From Collinsella phocaeensis (GTDB lineage: Bacteria; Actinomycetota; Coriobacteriia; Coriobacteriales; Coriobacteriaceae): 64,000 bases of DNA. Made by a program: the position numbers and the translations under genes. This document shows positions 10,101 through 16,600 of this stretch, piece by piece. Where the stretch lies: positions 62,001 through 126,000 of the forward strand of contig NZ_FQLR01000004.1 of assembly GCF_900119895.1 (NCBI RefSeq), given 5' to 3'. Under the pieces are notes generated by a model. That model was not told where the DNA came from. It saw only the letters and a list, made by a program, of their open reading frames with translations, and searched no databases. Position 1 is the first letter of the stretch; every line of letters starts with the position of its first letter.

Positions 10101-10400
10101 CTGGCCATGGTCTCCACCGAGGGCGAGCGTCGCGTGCTCAAGGGCGATAAGCGCATCAAGGGCCTGCTCTCGCGCGTCTCCGCCGATTTCCACCATGAGA
10201 TCGGTTCGGTTGACATGCCGTACCTCGATACGGACGCCCATGTGGCCATGGAGATGAGCCTGCGCTCCTGCACGCTGGCGGGCGTCGAGGGGACGTCGTT
10301 CGCGTTCTCGCACTCCGAGGAGGATATCCCGGCGAACGTGAACGCCGACAATGTCGCGCTTGCCGCCGACATCGTTACCGAGGTCATTCGCCGGTCGTAG
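7113..10400 (+). CDS. Membrane M28-like metallopeptidase homologue with a ~700-residue acidic insertion
   Basis: 1095-residue protein built from an M28 (aminopeptidase Y/S type) fold split in two. Residues 1-50 are cytoplasmic-like; four hydrophobic segments lie at about 52-75, 76-95, 168-190 and 192-212. The first metal-site half is around H138 (VVAHYDSPR). Residues about 245-950 are a low-complexity stretch packed with Asp, Glu, Ala and Pro, ending in a basic KKKRGFGGLFGRKKK patch. The second half follows at about 952-1095 with SES at 963-965, E990 and H1067. The usual zinc-bridging Asp is N223 and the usual catalytic Glu aligns with S963, so activity is doubtful. Start ATG 7113 has GGAG upstream; a TATACT -10 box lies at 7036-7041. 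Family call is moderate; function is unknown. Confidence 0.7.
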   Translation: MANTQKYLNHLLQNVGITPACSEEERAAADTIARIFSNHGFEPEVQEFTASASRKVASAALGIAMFVSCVLMGLGGALGVVGALLVIACCAVYFLERTGRMSFPQIGGGGLSQNVIACHRASGPLASPRNRPVVVVAHYDSPRADLLSRQPYAGYRPFLARLQPVAMAVPAAVAVLGLFPLPGAAKAVLWIAATLLALVPLVQGVSVMLNRFVLPYTSGAVCNKSSVAAMLGVMDAVSPSRAAVEFPDDRPFDEYMDEQRRLVHEAALHDEDLAEEDGSVEDECEPVVEVAARPMSGVPALTAPDDSESAYAEGEPLEARFASTPADDTPLAEDDIPAEPGATVQMEALPVEEDGLPVTDSIEEDEPAAEEGPALEGQSNPETFEEDSPALPVNAQGNLRFGADAIRALGMVSDTCSIEYDESQFAYDSAAPAAVVDEACDDASVAVDESPVDLGFEPALDLEGDSALAERLEDGDDCENAVEDEYLEADFESADEQDEELYAEDEGVQGDEGDADAYDEYSDDGYLDEEYDDGEYAEGEYAEDEMTLGEDDIEQAEETPEEDFVDWGVLPMEEQPDEDDVDIMAAIWEPIEDEEDDQISDDVDAEEDIEGTVVFDAGQLERTVEAPVTESTVQVPALSSDDEVAYDEADSDEVGSADEGSEAVLEPVEVSNTLFDLEPIAQVDEEPAPADLAEGMSEDGGEQPCAPEAERKAPADSTIAATAAFAAASQPQGTQESNPVLQGTQAMPAQPERTVDTVDALMAQINGDVAPQRPLRKINVPSVKGPAGIDVPDPAAPASRASLLDLPDPASGVTDPFGAPVSRTAASRPAAPSKPASPSTTQFTVISGNTGMQAPAAEPIETISAPTPAPVKKKRGFGGLFGRKKKQREDSMSDWLGVEDDFDAKRSGRDIGSWDNFDGDDGWKGGATSSVDMTEDELRDAVTSMGDDELLGHDIWFVAAGASESGNAGIQAFLNTHRDRLRGVFLINLECVGAGHLAMVSTEGERRVLKGDKRIKGLLSRVSADFHHEIGSVDMPYLDTDAHVAMEMSLRSCTLAGVEGTSFAFSHSEEDIPANVNADNVALAADIVTEVIRRS

Positions 10401-10419
10401 GCGAGGGATGTTGAGCATA

Positions 10420-10455
10420 ACAAGAGATCCTATCCACAAGGATGGGACCTCTTGT
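10420..10455. terminator. Hairpin between convergent genes
   Basis: ACAAGAG-A-TCC-T-ATCC pairs with GGAT-G-GGA-C-CTCTTGT around an ACAA loop, giving a long stem with two mismatched positions. It lies between the convergent M28-like gene and the glutaredoxin gene and could terminate both. The T-run is short on either strand, so efficiency is uncertain. Confidence 0.6.
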
Positions 10456-10489
10456 CTTAACGTGCGGTCAAGGCCGATGGGACGGTCTC

Positions 10490-10729
10490 TTAGAGCGGGT
10501 TGCGTCCCATGTACGCGATGATGTCCGCGGACTCGTATAGGGCCTTGCCGTCGATCACGAGGCAGGGAACCTGTCCCTTGCCGCCGATGGAGATGAGCTC
10601 ATCGCGCGCGCCGGGCTCGGTGAGAATGTCCTTGCGGGGCAGATCGATCCCGTGCTGCTTCATAAAGGACTCGACGCGACGGCAGAACGGGCACGTGCTC
10701 ATGGTGTAGAGGGTGTAGCTGTGGGACAT
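10490..10729 (-). CDS. Glutaredoxin-family thiol-disulfide protein
   Basis: 79-residue single-domain glutaredoxin, the usual length for NrdH/GrxC-like proteins. The dithiol active site CPFC is at about residues 13-16, and the cis-proline loop GQVPCLVIDG and a GKALYESADIIAYM C-terminal helix complete the thioredoxin fold. An extra cysteine stands in the VPC loop. It probably reduces protein disulfides or mixed disulfides in the cytoplasm; which low-molecular-weight thiol it uses cannot be read from sequence. AAAGGAACACC precedes the ATG. It ends against a shared hairpin with the convergent M28-like gene and is divergent from the small membrane protein gene. Confidence 0.92.
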   Translation of the reverse strand: MSHSYTLYTMSTCPFCRRVESFMKQHGIDLPRKDILTEPGARDELISIGGKGQVPCLVIDGKALYESADIIAYMGRNPL

Positions 10730-10865
10730 GGTGTTCCTTTCAAAGGCAACTCATTTTATACCAGATACCCGCCCCGCACCGTTTCATAATCAATGTACTT
10801 CCGCTGCGGCTGCGAGCGTGCAAAGCTGTTAGCATACGGGAAGGTATCCGTCCGGGAGGTTTCTC

Positions 10866-11102
10866 GTGTTTTCGTTCATGAAGCGTCATAAGGTGGCCTA
10901 TGCCATCGCCATTGTCCTCGCGCTCGCACTCGGTTTCGGCCTCGCATATGTCGTGGGTGTAAAGGGTTCGACCCCCGAGGCGGAGAGAAGCGAGCATATC
11001 TCTCAGGAGCAGCAGGATGTCGACACGAATGACGAGATTGCCGGTACCGTCGATCAAGGCGATGGGACAGAAGACGCCGCCGTCGCATCCGAGTCGGAGT
11101 AG
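10866..11102 (+). CDS. Small single-pass membrane protein of unknown function
   Basis: 78 residues starting at GTG 10866, which has a good GGGAGG ribosome binding site 6 bases upstream. A short basic N terminus (MFSFMKRHK) is followed by one hydrophobic helix (about 11-31) and a hydrophilic acidic tail rich in Glu, Asp, Gln and Ser. The topology suggests a type II-like membrane protein with an extracytoplasmic acidic tail. I do not recognise a family. It is divergent from the glutaredoxin gene and convergent with the sortase operon. Confidence 0.6.
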   Translation: MFSFMKRHKVAYAIAIVLALALGFGLAYVVGVKGSTPEAERSEHISQEQQDVDTNDEIAGTVDQGDGTEDAAVASESE

Positions 11103-11240
11103 GGCCGTCGCGTCTGCCGCGGCGGTGTTTGCGCGCGATTCGTCTACCGCCTCACTTTGCGTCGGCATGCATCATGAACAGGGCGTCGCTGCAGCCCGCT
11201 CGACGCTCCGACGGAACCTCCGCTCAACCCAGCTACCCAG

Positions 11241-11990
11241 CTAGGATGCGAAGATCACCAGTGTGCGCCAGGGTAGCCCAGCCTGTTCGCTCGAGCAGGT
11301 AACCAAGGTGAGAATGTGGGTGGCTTTCGCCATAAGGGTTTCGGCGTCGTGTGACCGGGCGGTCGCGTTGCTTACGATGGTCCGGATCCACGAGCGCAGG
11401 CCGGCGACCGATATAGTGCCCTGCTCCTGGATGGCCTGGTAGGAAGCGTCGCATCGGAGCGCCGCCAGGGGCCGGTAGGTACGAATCCTACCGGACGGCA
11501 GCGCCCACGACGCATCGCCCACGGCGTCGAACGCATCCTGCTCGTAGGCGTCGGACAGTTCGCTAAACATCAGCGTGCTGTCCTGAAGGTGATGTCCGAA
11601 CACGAGCATGCGGCGGCCGTTTGCCCGCGACCGAGTCCCGAGGTACGGGCAACCGAGGGGATTGGGCTGGTCGAAGATGTCGTGTGTGAGATACCAGCTT
11701 TCCTGATCTCTACCGGGTGCCTGGACGACAGGGGAGTCGATGTGCGTGCCCTCGACGGTGAGCCAACCTTTGACATTGGGGTTGATGGACATGATTGCGC
11801 TCCAATCGTTTTGAGGTACGTCGGATGGGTTGTGCGATACGGGCGATATCTGGGAAAGATGCGCGCTATGAAGCCCTGCAAGGTCGATGAGGGACGCGTG
11901 TACGGCGGAAGCCATGCAGAGCGTGGCCGAGAGCATTGCGGCTGCGCCCGCAAAGGCGCGTCTCGGAGCCGTCCCTCCTCCGACGCTCAT
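11241..11990 (-). CDS. Class B sortase
   Basis: 249-residue transpeptidase that cleaves a sorting signal and attaches the substrate to peptidoglycan or to another subunit. An N-terminal hydrophobic helix (about 10-35) anchors it outside the membrane. The class B pattern is visible: NPNVKGWLTVEGTHIDSPVV, catalytic His in LVFGHHLQDSTLMF, catalytic Cys in LTLVTCSSE and Arg in GLPWRTLVIF. The chosen ATG at 11990 overlaps the TGA of the upstream CnaB-repeat gene (ATGA), so the two are translationally coupled; TTG 11999 is an alternative. This adjacency makes the CnaB protein its probable dedicated substrate. Confidence 0.88.
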   Translation of the reverse strand: MSVGGGTAPRRAFAGAAAMLSATLCMASAVHASLIDLAGLHSAHLSQISPVSHNPSDVPQNDWSAIMSINPNVKGWLTVEGTHIDSPVVQAPGRDQESWYLTHDIFDQPNPLGCPYLGTRSRANGRRMLVFGHHLQDSTLMFSELSDAYEQDAFDAVGDASWALPSGRIRTYRPLAALRCDASYQAIQEQGTISVAGLRSWIRTIVSNATARSHDAETLMAKATHILTLVTCSSEQAGLPWRTLVIFAS

Positions 11991-14900
11991 CGTTTCCAAG
12001 CGGCGATGGCAAGGGCACCGGCGACCGCGGCTCCGGTGACGAGTGCGATGATGAGCGGTTTGACCCCGGTTTGGTCCAAGACCCCGTATGCGGTCTTGGG
12101 AGTCTGGACCACGTTGTCGGAATCGTGGTCTTCGAGTCCCTGCCCTCCTCCGTTGCGGAACATATCGAGCCGCGCGCCGTTCTCCAAAGGGGCTCCGTCG
12201 CGATATCGGTCGGTGAGCCTCATGTGGAGCAATGCCGGTGCGAGGTCTTTCTCGCCCTGGGCGGTATCGCCCTGGCTCTCATCAAGATGCTCCGCGTCAT
12301 CGTGGGGATGCTTAAGGTCTTCGCGGTCCCAGCAACCCTCGCGCGTGGTGAAGCCGGCATCGACGCGGCCGTATTCAAGACGGATGGCCGAGACCGTAAG
12401 GCCGGGTTCGAGACCGAGGTCCGATACGGAAAGATGGGTCGCAACGGTGCTGTCGATTCCCTTCGCCCAGAGGTGCCAGCCGGAATAGTCGAGCGCCCGT
12501 CGGTCATCCCCCAGACCGTTGAGCACCGTCGAATCGTCGAGCCATGGGTTGACGTGTCCGTCATCGGTCGTCGCGTTCGCCGCCGTGTGCTCCACGGTCT
12601 CCCCGATAGGCTCCGTCTTGTACCAGACGTTCAGGAGTCCGTCGAAGTCCCCTGTCGCCTGCGGGGTGGTGATGCCCTCAAGAATCACCAGTCCTCCGAT
12701 GACCCCATCAAGCTCGTCGGTTACCGTGAACTCATCGACCCATGTCTCGCTCTCGTTGCGTGCATCGATCGCGTAATCGAACATGCCCTCTTCCGAGGCG
12801 GTGACCTCAGCCCTGTTCTTCCCGTCCCCGTTTTCCGTCGTGTCCTCGGCTACCGGGTCGCCGATTTCCTGACGCTTGTCTATGCTGCCGGAGATTTCCA
12901 GGGGTCGGTCGTACATGGTCACGTGCTGGATGGCCCCGGTTTCCTCTACGGTGAAGGCCACGCTGGAGGCCTTGTCGTACGTACGCGGTTCGAGCTCCTC
13001 GACAAGGGTGTAGGAACCCGGAGCGAGGCGCTCGATGGGGTGGGGCTCTGTGGTTGAGACCCAGTGCTCGACCACGTTCCCGTCTTCATCGAGGACGGTG
13101 AGCCGAGCTCCCTCCAGCTCCTGCTCGTCGGTGATGTCGCGCTTCGATATCATGACGCGCGTGAAATCGTCGTCGACCTCAACCGAGAAGGAGCCTGTTC
13201 CCTGAATCGTGCCGTCGTCGGCAACCTCGAACTCGAGGGTATCGGGGGAGACGAGGTATCCCGCCGGTGCGGCGGTCTCGCGAAGTTTCCAAGTTCCCGG
13301 TTCAAGATGCGAGTACCGAGCGATACCGGAATCGTCGGTGACGAGCTGCACGGCCTTGCAACCCTCCTTGAGATCGGGTGCCCCCTCACTCGTCTCCGCG
13401 TTCTCATCCTCAGCGCGCCAGAGGTGGAACGTGGCGTTGCCCAAGGGGCTGTCGGTGCCCTTGATGGCCTTCTGGATGACGATCTCATTCGGGGTATCGA
13501 CGCACGTTGCCTGTGCGAAAACGACGGCGCAGGATGAATCTTTGTACGCGAGCGTAAAGGGGATGATTTCCGCATTCAGGGTGTGCCCGGCAGGGGGACG
13601 CGTCTCCCTGAAGGCGTAGTGCGCCGTCCCTCCGCCCAAGGGCAGCTCGCGCGTGGTCGCGCGGCCGTCATCATCGGTTTCGACGGTGTCGACGATCTCC
13701 CCGGCGTGCGCCTCGACGGATCCGTTCGGGGCCACGATGTCCTCAAGGGCGATGACGTCGAACATGGCGCCCGCAAGGTCGTCACATCCCGCTTCGCAGC
13801 GCTTCTCGATGCGGGCGCGTCCCCGCGCTCGCTCGTCTGAGGCCTTTAGGGTCACAAGCGTCTCGTCGTCCTTCGAGGTGACCTCGAACGGCAAATCCTT
13901 CGTATTCAAGAGGTAGGGCGCGCTCGCCGCAACTTCCCGCAGGAAGTAGGATCCGGTCTTCAGCCGGTCGGGAAGGATGACGGACCCCGAATCATCTGTT
14001 GTGAACGTATCGCTTCCCGACCAGCCGTTCGCCCAGGCGTCGGGGCTCAAGGGCTGCTTGTCCTTATCGAGGATCTGGAACGCGAAGCCTGCGAGCTTGA
14101 CGGGCTCCTGGCTGGCGGTATCGATTTTCACGATCTGGACGCGCGCCCGCGCTCGATGGTTGTCCACCATGTAGCGAAGGCATGAGCCGTCGGCGATCTG
14201 GTCTGCAGAAATGGTCCATGGATCAACGGCTTTGAATCCGTCGGGTACGGTGCTCTCGACCTCGCGCACGGTGTACCCCTTGCGGTCGAAGGGGATGGAG
14301 CCCGAGGCGCCTGAGGGGCGAGATCCGCTCCCGAACCAGGAGCCGTCCGTCGACGCGTACCCGTCCTTTCCGGTCGTGATGGTCCCGACAACGTTGCCGG
14401 TGGTGTTGGACACGATATCGAAGGATATTCCGGCCAGCGGCTTCTCGGTGCTCTGGTTTCCGGCGGCCCCGCCCTCAAACTTCATGATCTCGATATCGAA
14501 GCACACGGGGACCTCCTTGAAATCTTCCGTAGGGGTAAGGGTGATATGGGCTTTTCCGCCCAGCTCATCTGCCGTCACGGTGAAGGAATGGGTCGATGCG
14601 TCGAGCACATATCCTTGCGGCGCCTTCGTCTCGGTGACGGCGACGGTTCCAAGAGGGATGTCCGTAAACGTGAGCGTTCCATTTTTGTCGGTCGATCCCG
14701 TAGTGGAGAAACCCGGCTTGGATGTGGATATCAGCTTGTATTCGGCTCCCTCAAGAGATGACCCGGGTTGCGCCGGTCCGTTGGTCGCCGCGTCCTTCTT
14801 GACGATGGAGAGACGAAACGTCCCGGGCTGATCCTCAAGGGTCACCTCGGTGCCGCCTTGCCCCGTCTTGAATTCGACGCGCTCGTCGTTGAGGAGGTAG

Positions 14901-15808
14901 CCCGCCGGCGCTTTCGTCTCGACTGCGTAATAATCCGTGTTGGGCGCAAGCGCCACCTGGGCGCTGCCGTTCTCATCGGTTTCGATCGATGCGACCTTGG
15001 CCCCATCGTCGCGGCGGAATATGTCGTATCGTGCGCCCTGCGGCGAGTAGGAGGGATTGTCCGCGGTGAGCTCGATCTGGGCGGAGATCTTGGTGAAGCG
15101 AACGGTCACCCTCTTCTCGACGGTCACAAGGTCCTGGTAGTCGAAGGTCTGGTTCGATCCGAACGGGGTCTCATTTTTCCACAGGATGGCGCAGCCCTCC
15201 TCGATGCCTCCCCCGCCCGCCTGCTTATAGGCGAGTCCTTCTTGGTAGAGCTTCCATCCGGCTTCCTTCGCCTGGGCGTCCCGTGCGTTTTGCCAGCGCT
15301 CGAGGTAACCCTTGTTGCCGTGGTAGGTTCCCTCATCGGGGGAGGTGTACGAGAGTACGTCTTCGCGCTGGTCCGCGATGGAAAGCCACGCGGCGTAGGT
15401 CGTGGCCGCCTCCGACCGCGTCTCGTTGAGCCCGTATATCGAGGTGACGGTCTTGCCGTCGTAGCCGTGGTAGAGCACGTAATCGAGCTCGGGGATTCCA
15501 AGCGCTCCGTATCTCGTGAGCGATTGGCCGACCTTGGGCGTGACAAGCCAGCCCTGGGCGCAGTAGGCGACGGGGGAGGTCGCGCCGTCGACGCGGATGA
15601 AGCGGCCCGTGGAGGCGATAGAATGAGGGTTTACCACCAGTTCGCTTACCGTCAGGCGCCCCTCCGCCCCGCCCGCCGCAAGCGGTGCCGTTCCCAATGC
15701 GACTGCACAGGCTATGGCCGATATGAGCACGCTCGTCCAACGCGCTCGCCGTGGTGCCGGCAGCCTCCCGAGTACGTTTCGCAGCAGCTGTCTCGCTCGA
15801 CGCATCAT
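11987..15808 (-). CDS. Large surface adhesin with thioester-like head and about seven CnaB/SpaA repeats
   Basis: 1273-residue secreted protein. Signal peptide about 1-45. Residues about 50-230 resemble a thioester domain (PVAYCAQGW with C83; ATTYAAW at 135-141), but the position normally holding thioester Gln is T137. CnaB/SpaA-type repeats begin near residues 232, 330, 433, 557, 665, 774 and 884, each opening with a beta strand carrying a Lys (for example SIVKKDA, VQIVKID, VMISKRD) and ending with EThxPxGY-like motifs. A different beta-rich region spans about 968-1230. The C terminus has LDQTG, a hydrophobic helix and WKR, a non-canonical sorting signal. Start ATG 15808 follows AAGGAGG by 5 bases; the longer frame upstream to 16177 crosses the tRNA and is rejected. 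Likely a covalently stabilised stalk for host or bacterial binding. Confidence 0.85.
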   Translation of the reverse strand: MMRRARQLLRNVLGRLPAPRRARWTSVLISAIACAVALGTAPLAAGGAEGRLTVSELVVNPHSIASTGRFIRVDGATSPVAYCAQGWLVTPKVGQSLTRYGALGIPELDYVLYHGYDGKTVTSIYGLNETRSEAATTYAAWLSIADQREDVLSYTSPDEGTYHGNKGYLERWQNARDAQAKEAGWKLYQEGLAYKQAGGGGIEEGCAILWKNETPFGSNQTFDYQDLVTVEKRVTVRFTKISAQIELTADNPSYSPQGARYDIFRRDDGAKVASIETDENGSAQVALAPNTDYYAVETKAPAGYLLNDERVEFKTGQGGTEVTLEDQPGTFRLSIVKKDAATNGPAQPGSSLEGAEYKLISTSKPGFSTTGSTDKNGTLTFTDIPLGTVAVTETKAPQGYVLDASTHSFTVTADELGGKAHITLTPTEDFKEVPVCFDIEIMKFEGGAAGNQSTEKPLAGISFDIVSNTTGNVVGTITTGKDGYASTDGSWFGSGSRPSGASGSIPFDRKGYTVREVESTVPDGFKAVDPWTISADQIADGSCLRYMVDNHRARARVQIVKIDTASQEPVKLAGFAFQILDKDKQPLSPDAWANGWSGSDTFTTDDSGSVILPDRLKTGSYFLREVAASAPYLLNTKDLPFEVTSKDDETLVTLKASDERARGRARIEKRCEAGCDDLAGAMFDVIALEDIVAPNGSVEAHAGEIVDTVETDDDGRATTRELPLGGGTAHYAFRETRPPAGHTLNAEIIPFTLAYKDSSCAVVFAQATCVDTPNEIVIQKAIKGTDSPLGNATFHLWRAEDENAETSEGAPDLKEGCKAVQLVTDDSGIARYSHLEPGTWKLRETAAPAGYLVSPDTLEFEVADDGTIQGTGSFSVEVDDDFTRVMISKRDITDEQELEGARLTVLDEDGNVVEHWVSTTEPHPIERLAPGSYTLVEELEPRTYDKASSVAFTVEETGAIQHVTMYDRPLEISGSIDKRQEIGDPVAEDTTENGDGKNRAEVTASEEGMFDYAIDARNESETWVDEFTVTDELDGVIGGLVILEGITTPQATGDFDGLLNVWYKTEPIGETVEHTAANATTDDGHVNPWLDDSTVLNGLGDDRRALDYSGWHLWAKGIDSTVATHLSVSDLGLEPGLTVSAIRLEYGRVDAGFTTREGCWDREDLKHPHDDAEHLDESQGDTAQGEKDLAPALLHMRLTDRYRDGAPLENGARLDMFRNGGGQGLEDHDSDNVVQTPKTAYGVLDQTGVKPLIIALVTGAAVAGALAIAAWKR

Positions 15809-16132
15809 CGCGACCTCCTTCGAATGTGATGGGGTAGCGAGCGTACGTCGCGTGTTGTTACAGGGATGTCGGTGGATCGAACGGGCAGGAGCGATGCGCT
15901 GCCGCAGAGTCTCGCCCGCATCGAACAACTGCTGGTCGCTGGCGGACGACCGCTTCGCCTGAGTGGAGGGCCGGTGCGCAGCGCGCCTACAGCGAGGTGG
16001 GGTGACCACGAACAAAGCAAAAACCTCTGCCCGGACATCGCCCCGCGTGTCATCAGGGTGCGCCCTTTGGCACGTAGGGCATCGTAAAGAGAGAGTTGCC
16101 GTCTCGCGTGTGTGCGCTATACTAGACCCCAC
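15809..16132. other. Intergenic leader between adhesin operon and tRNA-Gly
   Basis: About 320 bases that must hold the promoter of the leftward adhesin-sortase operon and, at the right end, that of tRNA-Gly. Apart from the AAGGAGG at 15814-15820 (minus strand) and the tRNA promoter I see no hairpin, riboswitch or reading frame worth calling. Confidence 0.5.
16096..16123 (+). promoter_or_regulatory. Probable promoter of tRNA-Gly
   Basis: TTGCCG at 16096-16101 and TATACT at 16118-16123 are 16 bases apart and end 9 bases before the tRNA, a good sigma-70-type match. Confidence 0.65.
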
Positions 16133-16207
16133 GCGGGTATCGCCAAGTGGTAAGGCATCAGCTTCCCAAGCTGACATTCGCGGGTTCGAGTCCCGTTACC
16201 CGCTCCA
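16133..16207 (+). tRNA. tRNA-Gly (anticodon CCC)
   Basis: Acceptor stem GCGGGTA pairs with TACCCGC; the anticodon stem TCAGC/GCTGA encloses the loop TTCCCAA, so the anticodon is CCC. The T arm GCGGGTTCGAGTCCCGT is normal and CCA is encoded at 16205-16207. A terminator hairpin follows within 12 bases. Confidence 0.96.
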
Positions 16208-16259
16208 GTGAGAGCCAGGAGCCCGGCGCCATCGCGGTGCCGGGCTCTTTCCGTATATG
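16199..16259 (+). repeat. Direct repeat copy 1: tRNA-Gly 3' end plus terminator
   Basis: 61-base unit beginning with the last nine bases of the tRNA (CCCGCTCCA). Copy 2 at 16386-16446 matches it at 58 of 61 positions. The hairpin (16219-16250: GAGCCCGG-CGCC / GGTG-CCGGGCTC then TTT) is the tRNA terminator. Confidence 0.9.
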
Positions 16260-16295
16260 TGCCGGGGCTCGAACCCGTTGGGGTCGCGAGGCTGA

Positions 16296-16317
16296 GGAAA
16301 CGGCGCGAGCCGTTTCC
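16296..16317. repeat. Perfect 9-bp palindrome with GCGA loop between the direct repeats
   Basis: GGAAACGGC, loop GCGA, GCCGTTTCC; the stem extends outward (GCT/AGC) past a small bulge. The loop fits a GNRA tetraloop. It lies in the 126-base spacer between the two tRNA-tail copies and may be part of a dispersed palindromic repeat. Confidence 0.6.
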
Positions 16318-16385
16318 CAGCGAGCGTGCGAGGGCGCGGAGCGCCCGAAGCTGCGGTCGCCGGAGGCGAACGCGAGTCCCTCATG

Positions 16386-16446
16386 CCCGCTCCAATGAGA
16401 GCCAGGAGCCCGGTGCCATCGCGGTACCGGGCTCTTTCCGTATATG
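16386..16446 (+). repeat. Direct repeat copy 2: orphan tRNA-Gly 3' end plus terminator
   Basis: Second copy of the tRNA-tail/terminator unit. It starts with CCCGCTCCA and is preceded by GCGAGTCCCTCATG, which resembles a decayed T arm. The hairpin at 16406-16437 differs from copy 1 by C to T on one side and G to A on the other; the two changes restore pairing. It may act as a second terminator insulating purB. Confidence 0.85.
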
Positions 16447-16600
16447 CGGGACGAGGCGCCCGCTCTTCATCATCTGCGCCTCGCTCCACCGCGTAAATGC
16501 TGCGATACGGTGACAGCACACGTCCGGCGCTCCCCTGCGGGGCGCGTCCAAGTACAATAACGGTGTACCGTCGCGCGCGAACACACACAAAGGAGCCGCT

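Noticed and set aside
15809-16177. Upstream extension of the adhesin frame
   Set aside because: It would overlap the tRNA-Gly on the opposite strand and would bury the signal peptide; AAGGAGG at 15814-15820 marks the real start.
16260-16385. A second complete tRNA between the direct repeats
   Set aside because: Only the last nine bases and a weak T-arm-like stretch are present; no D or anticodon arm can be drawn.
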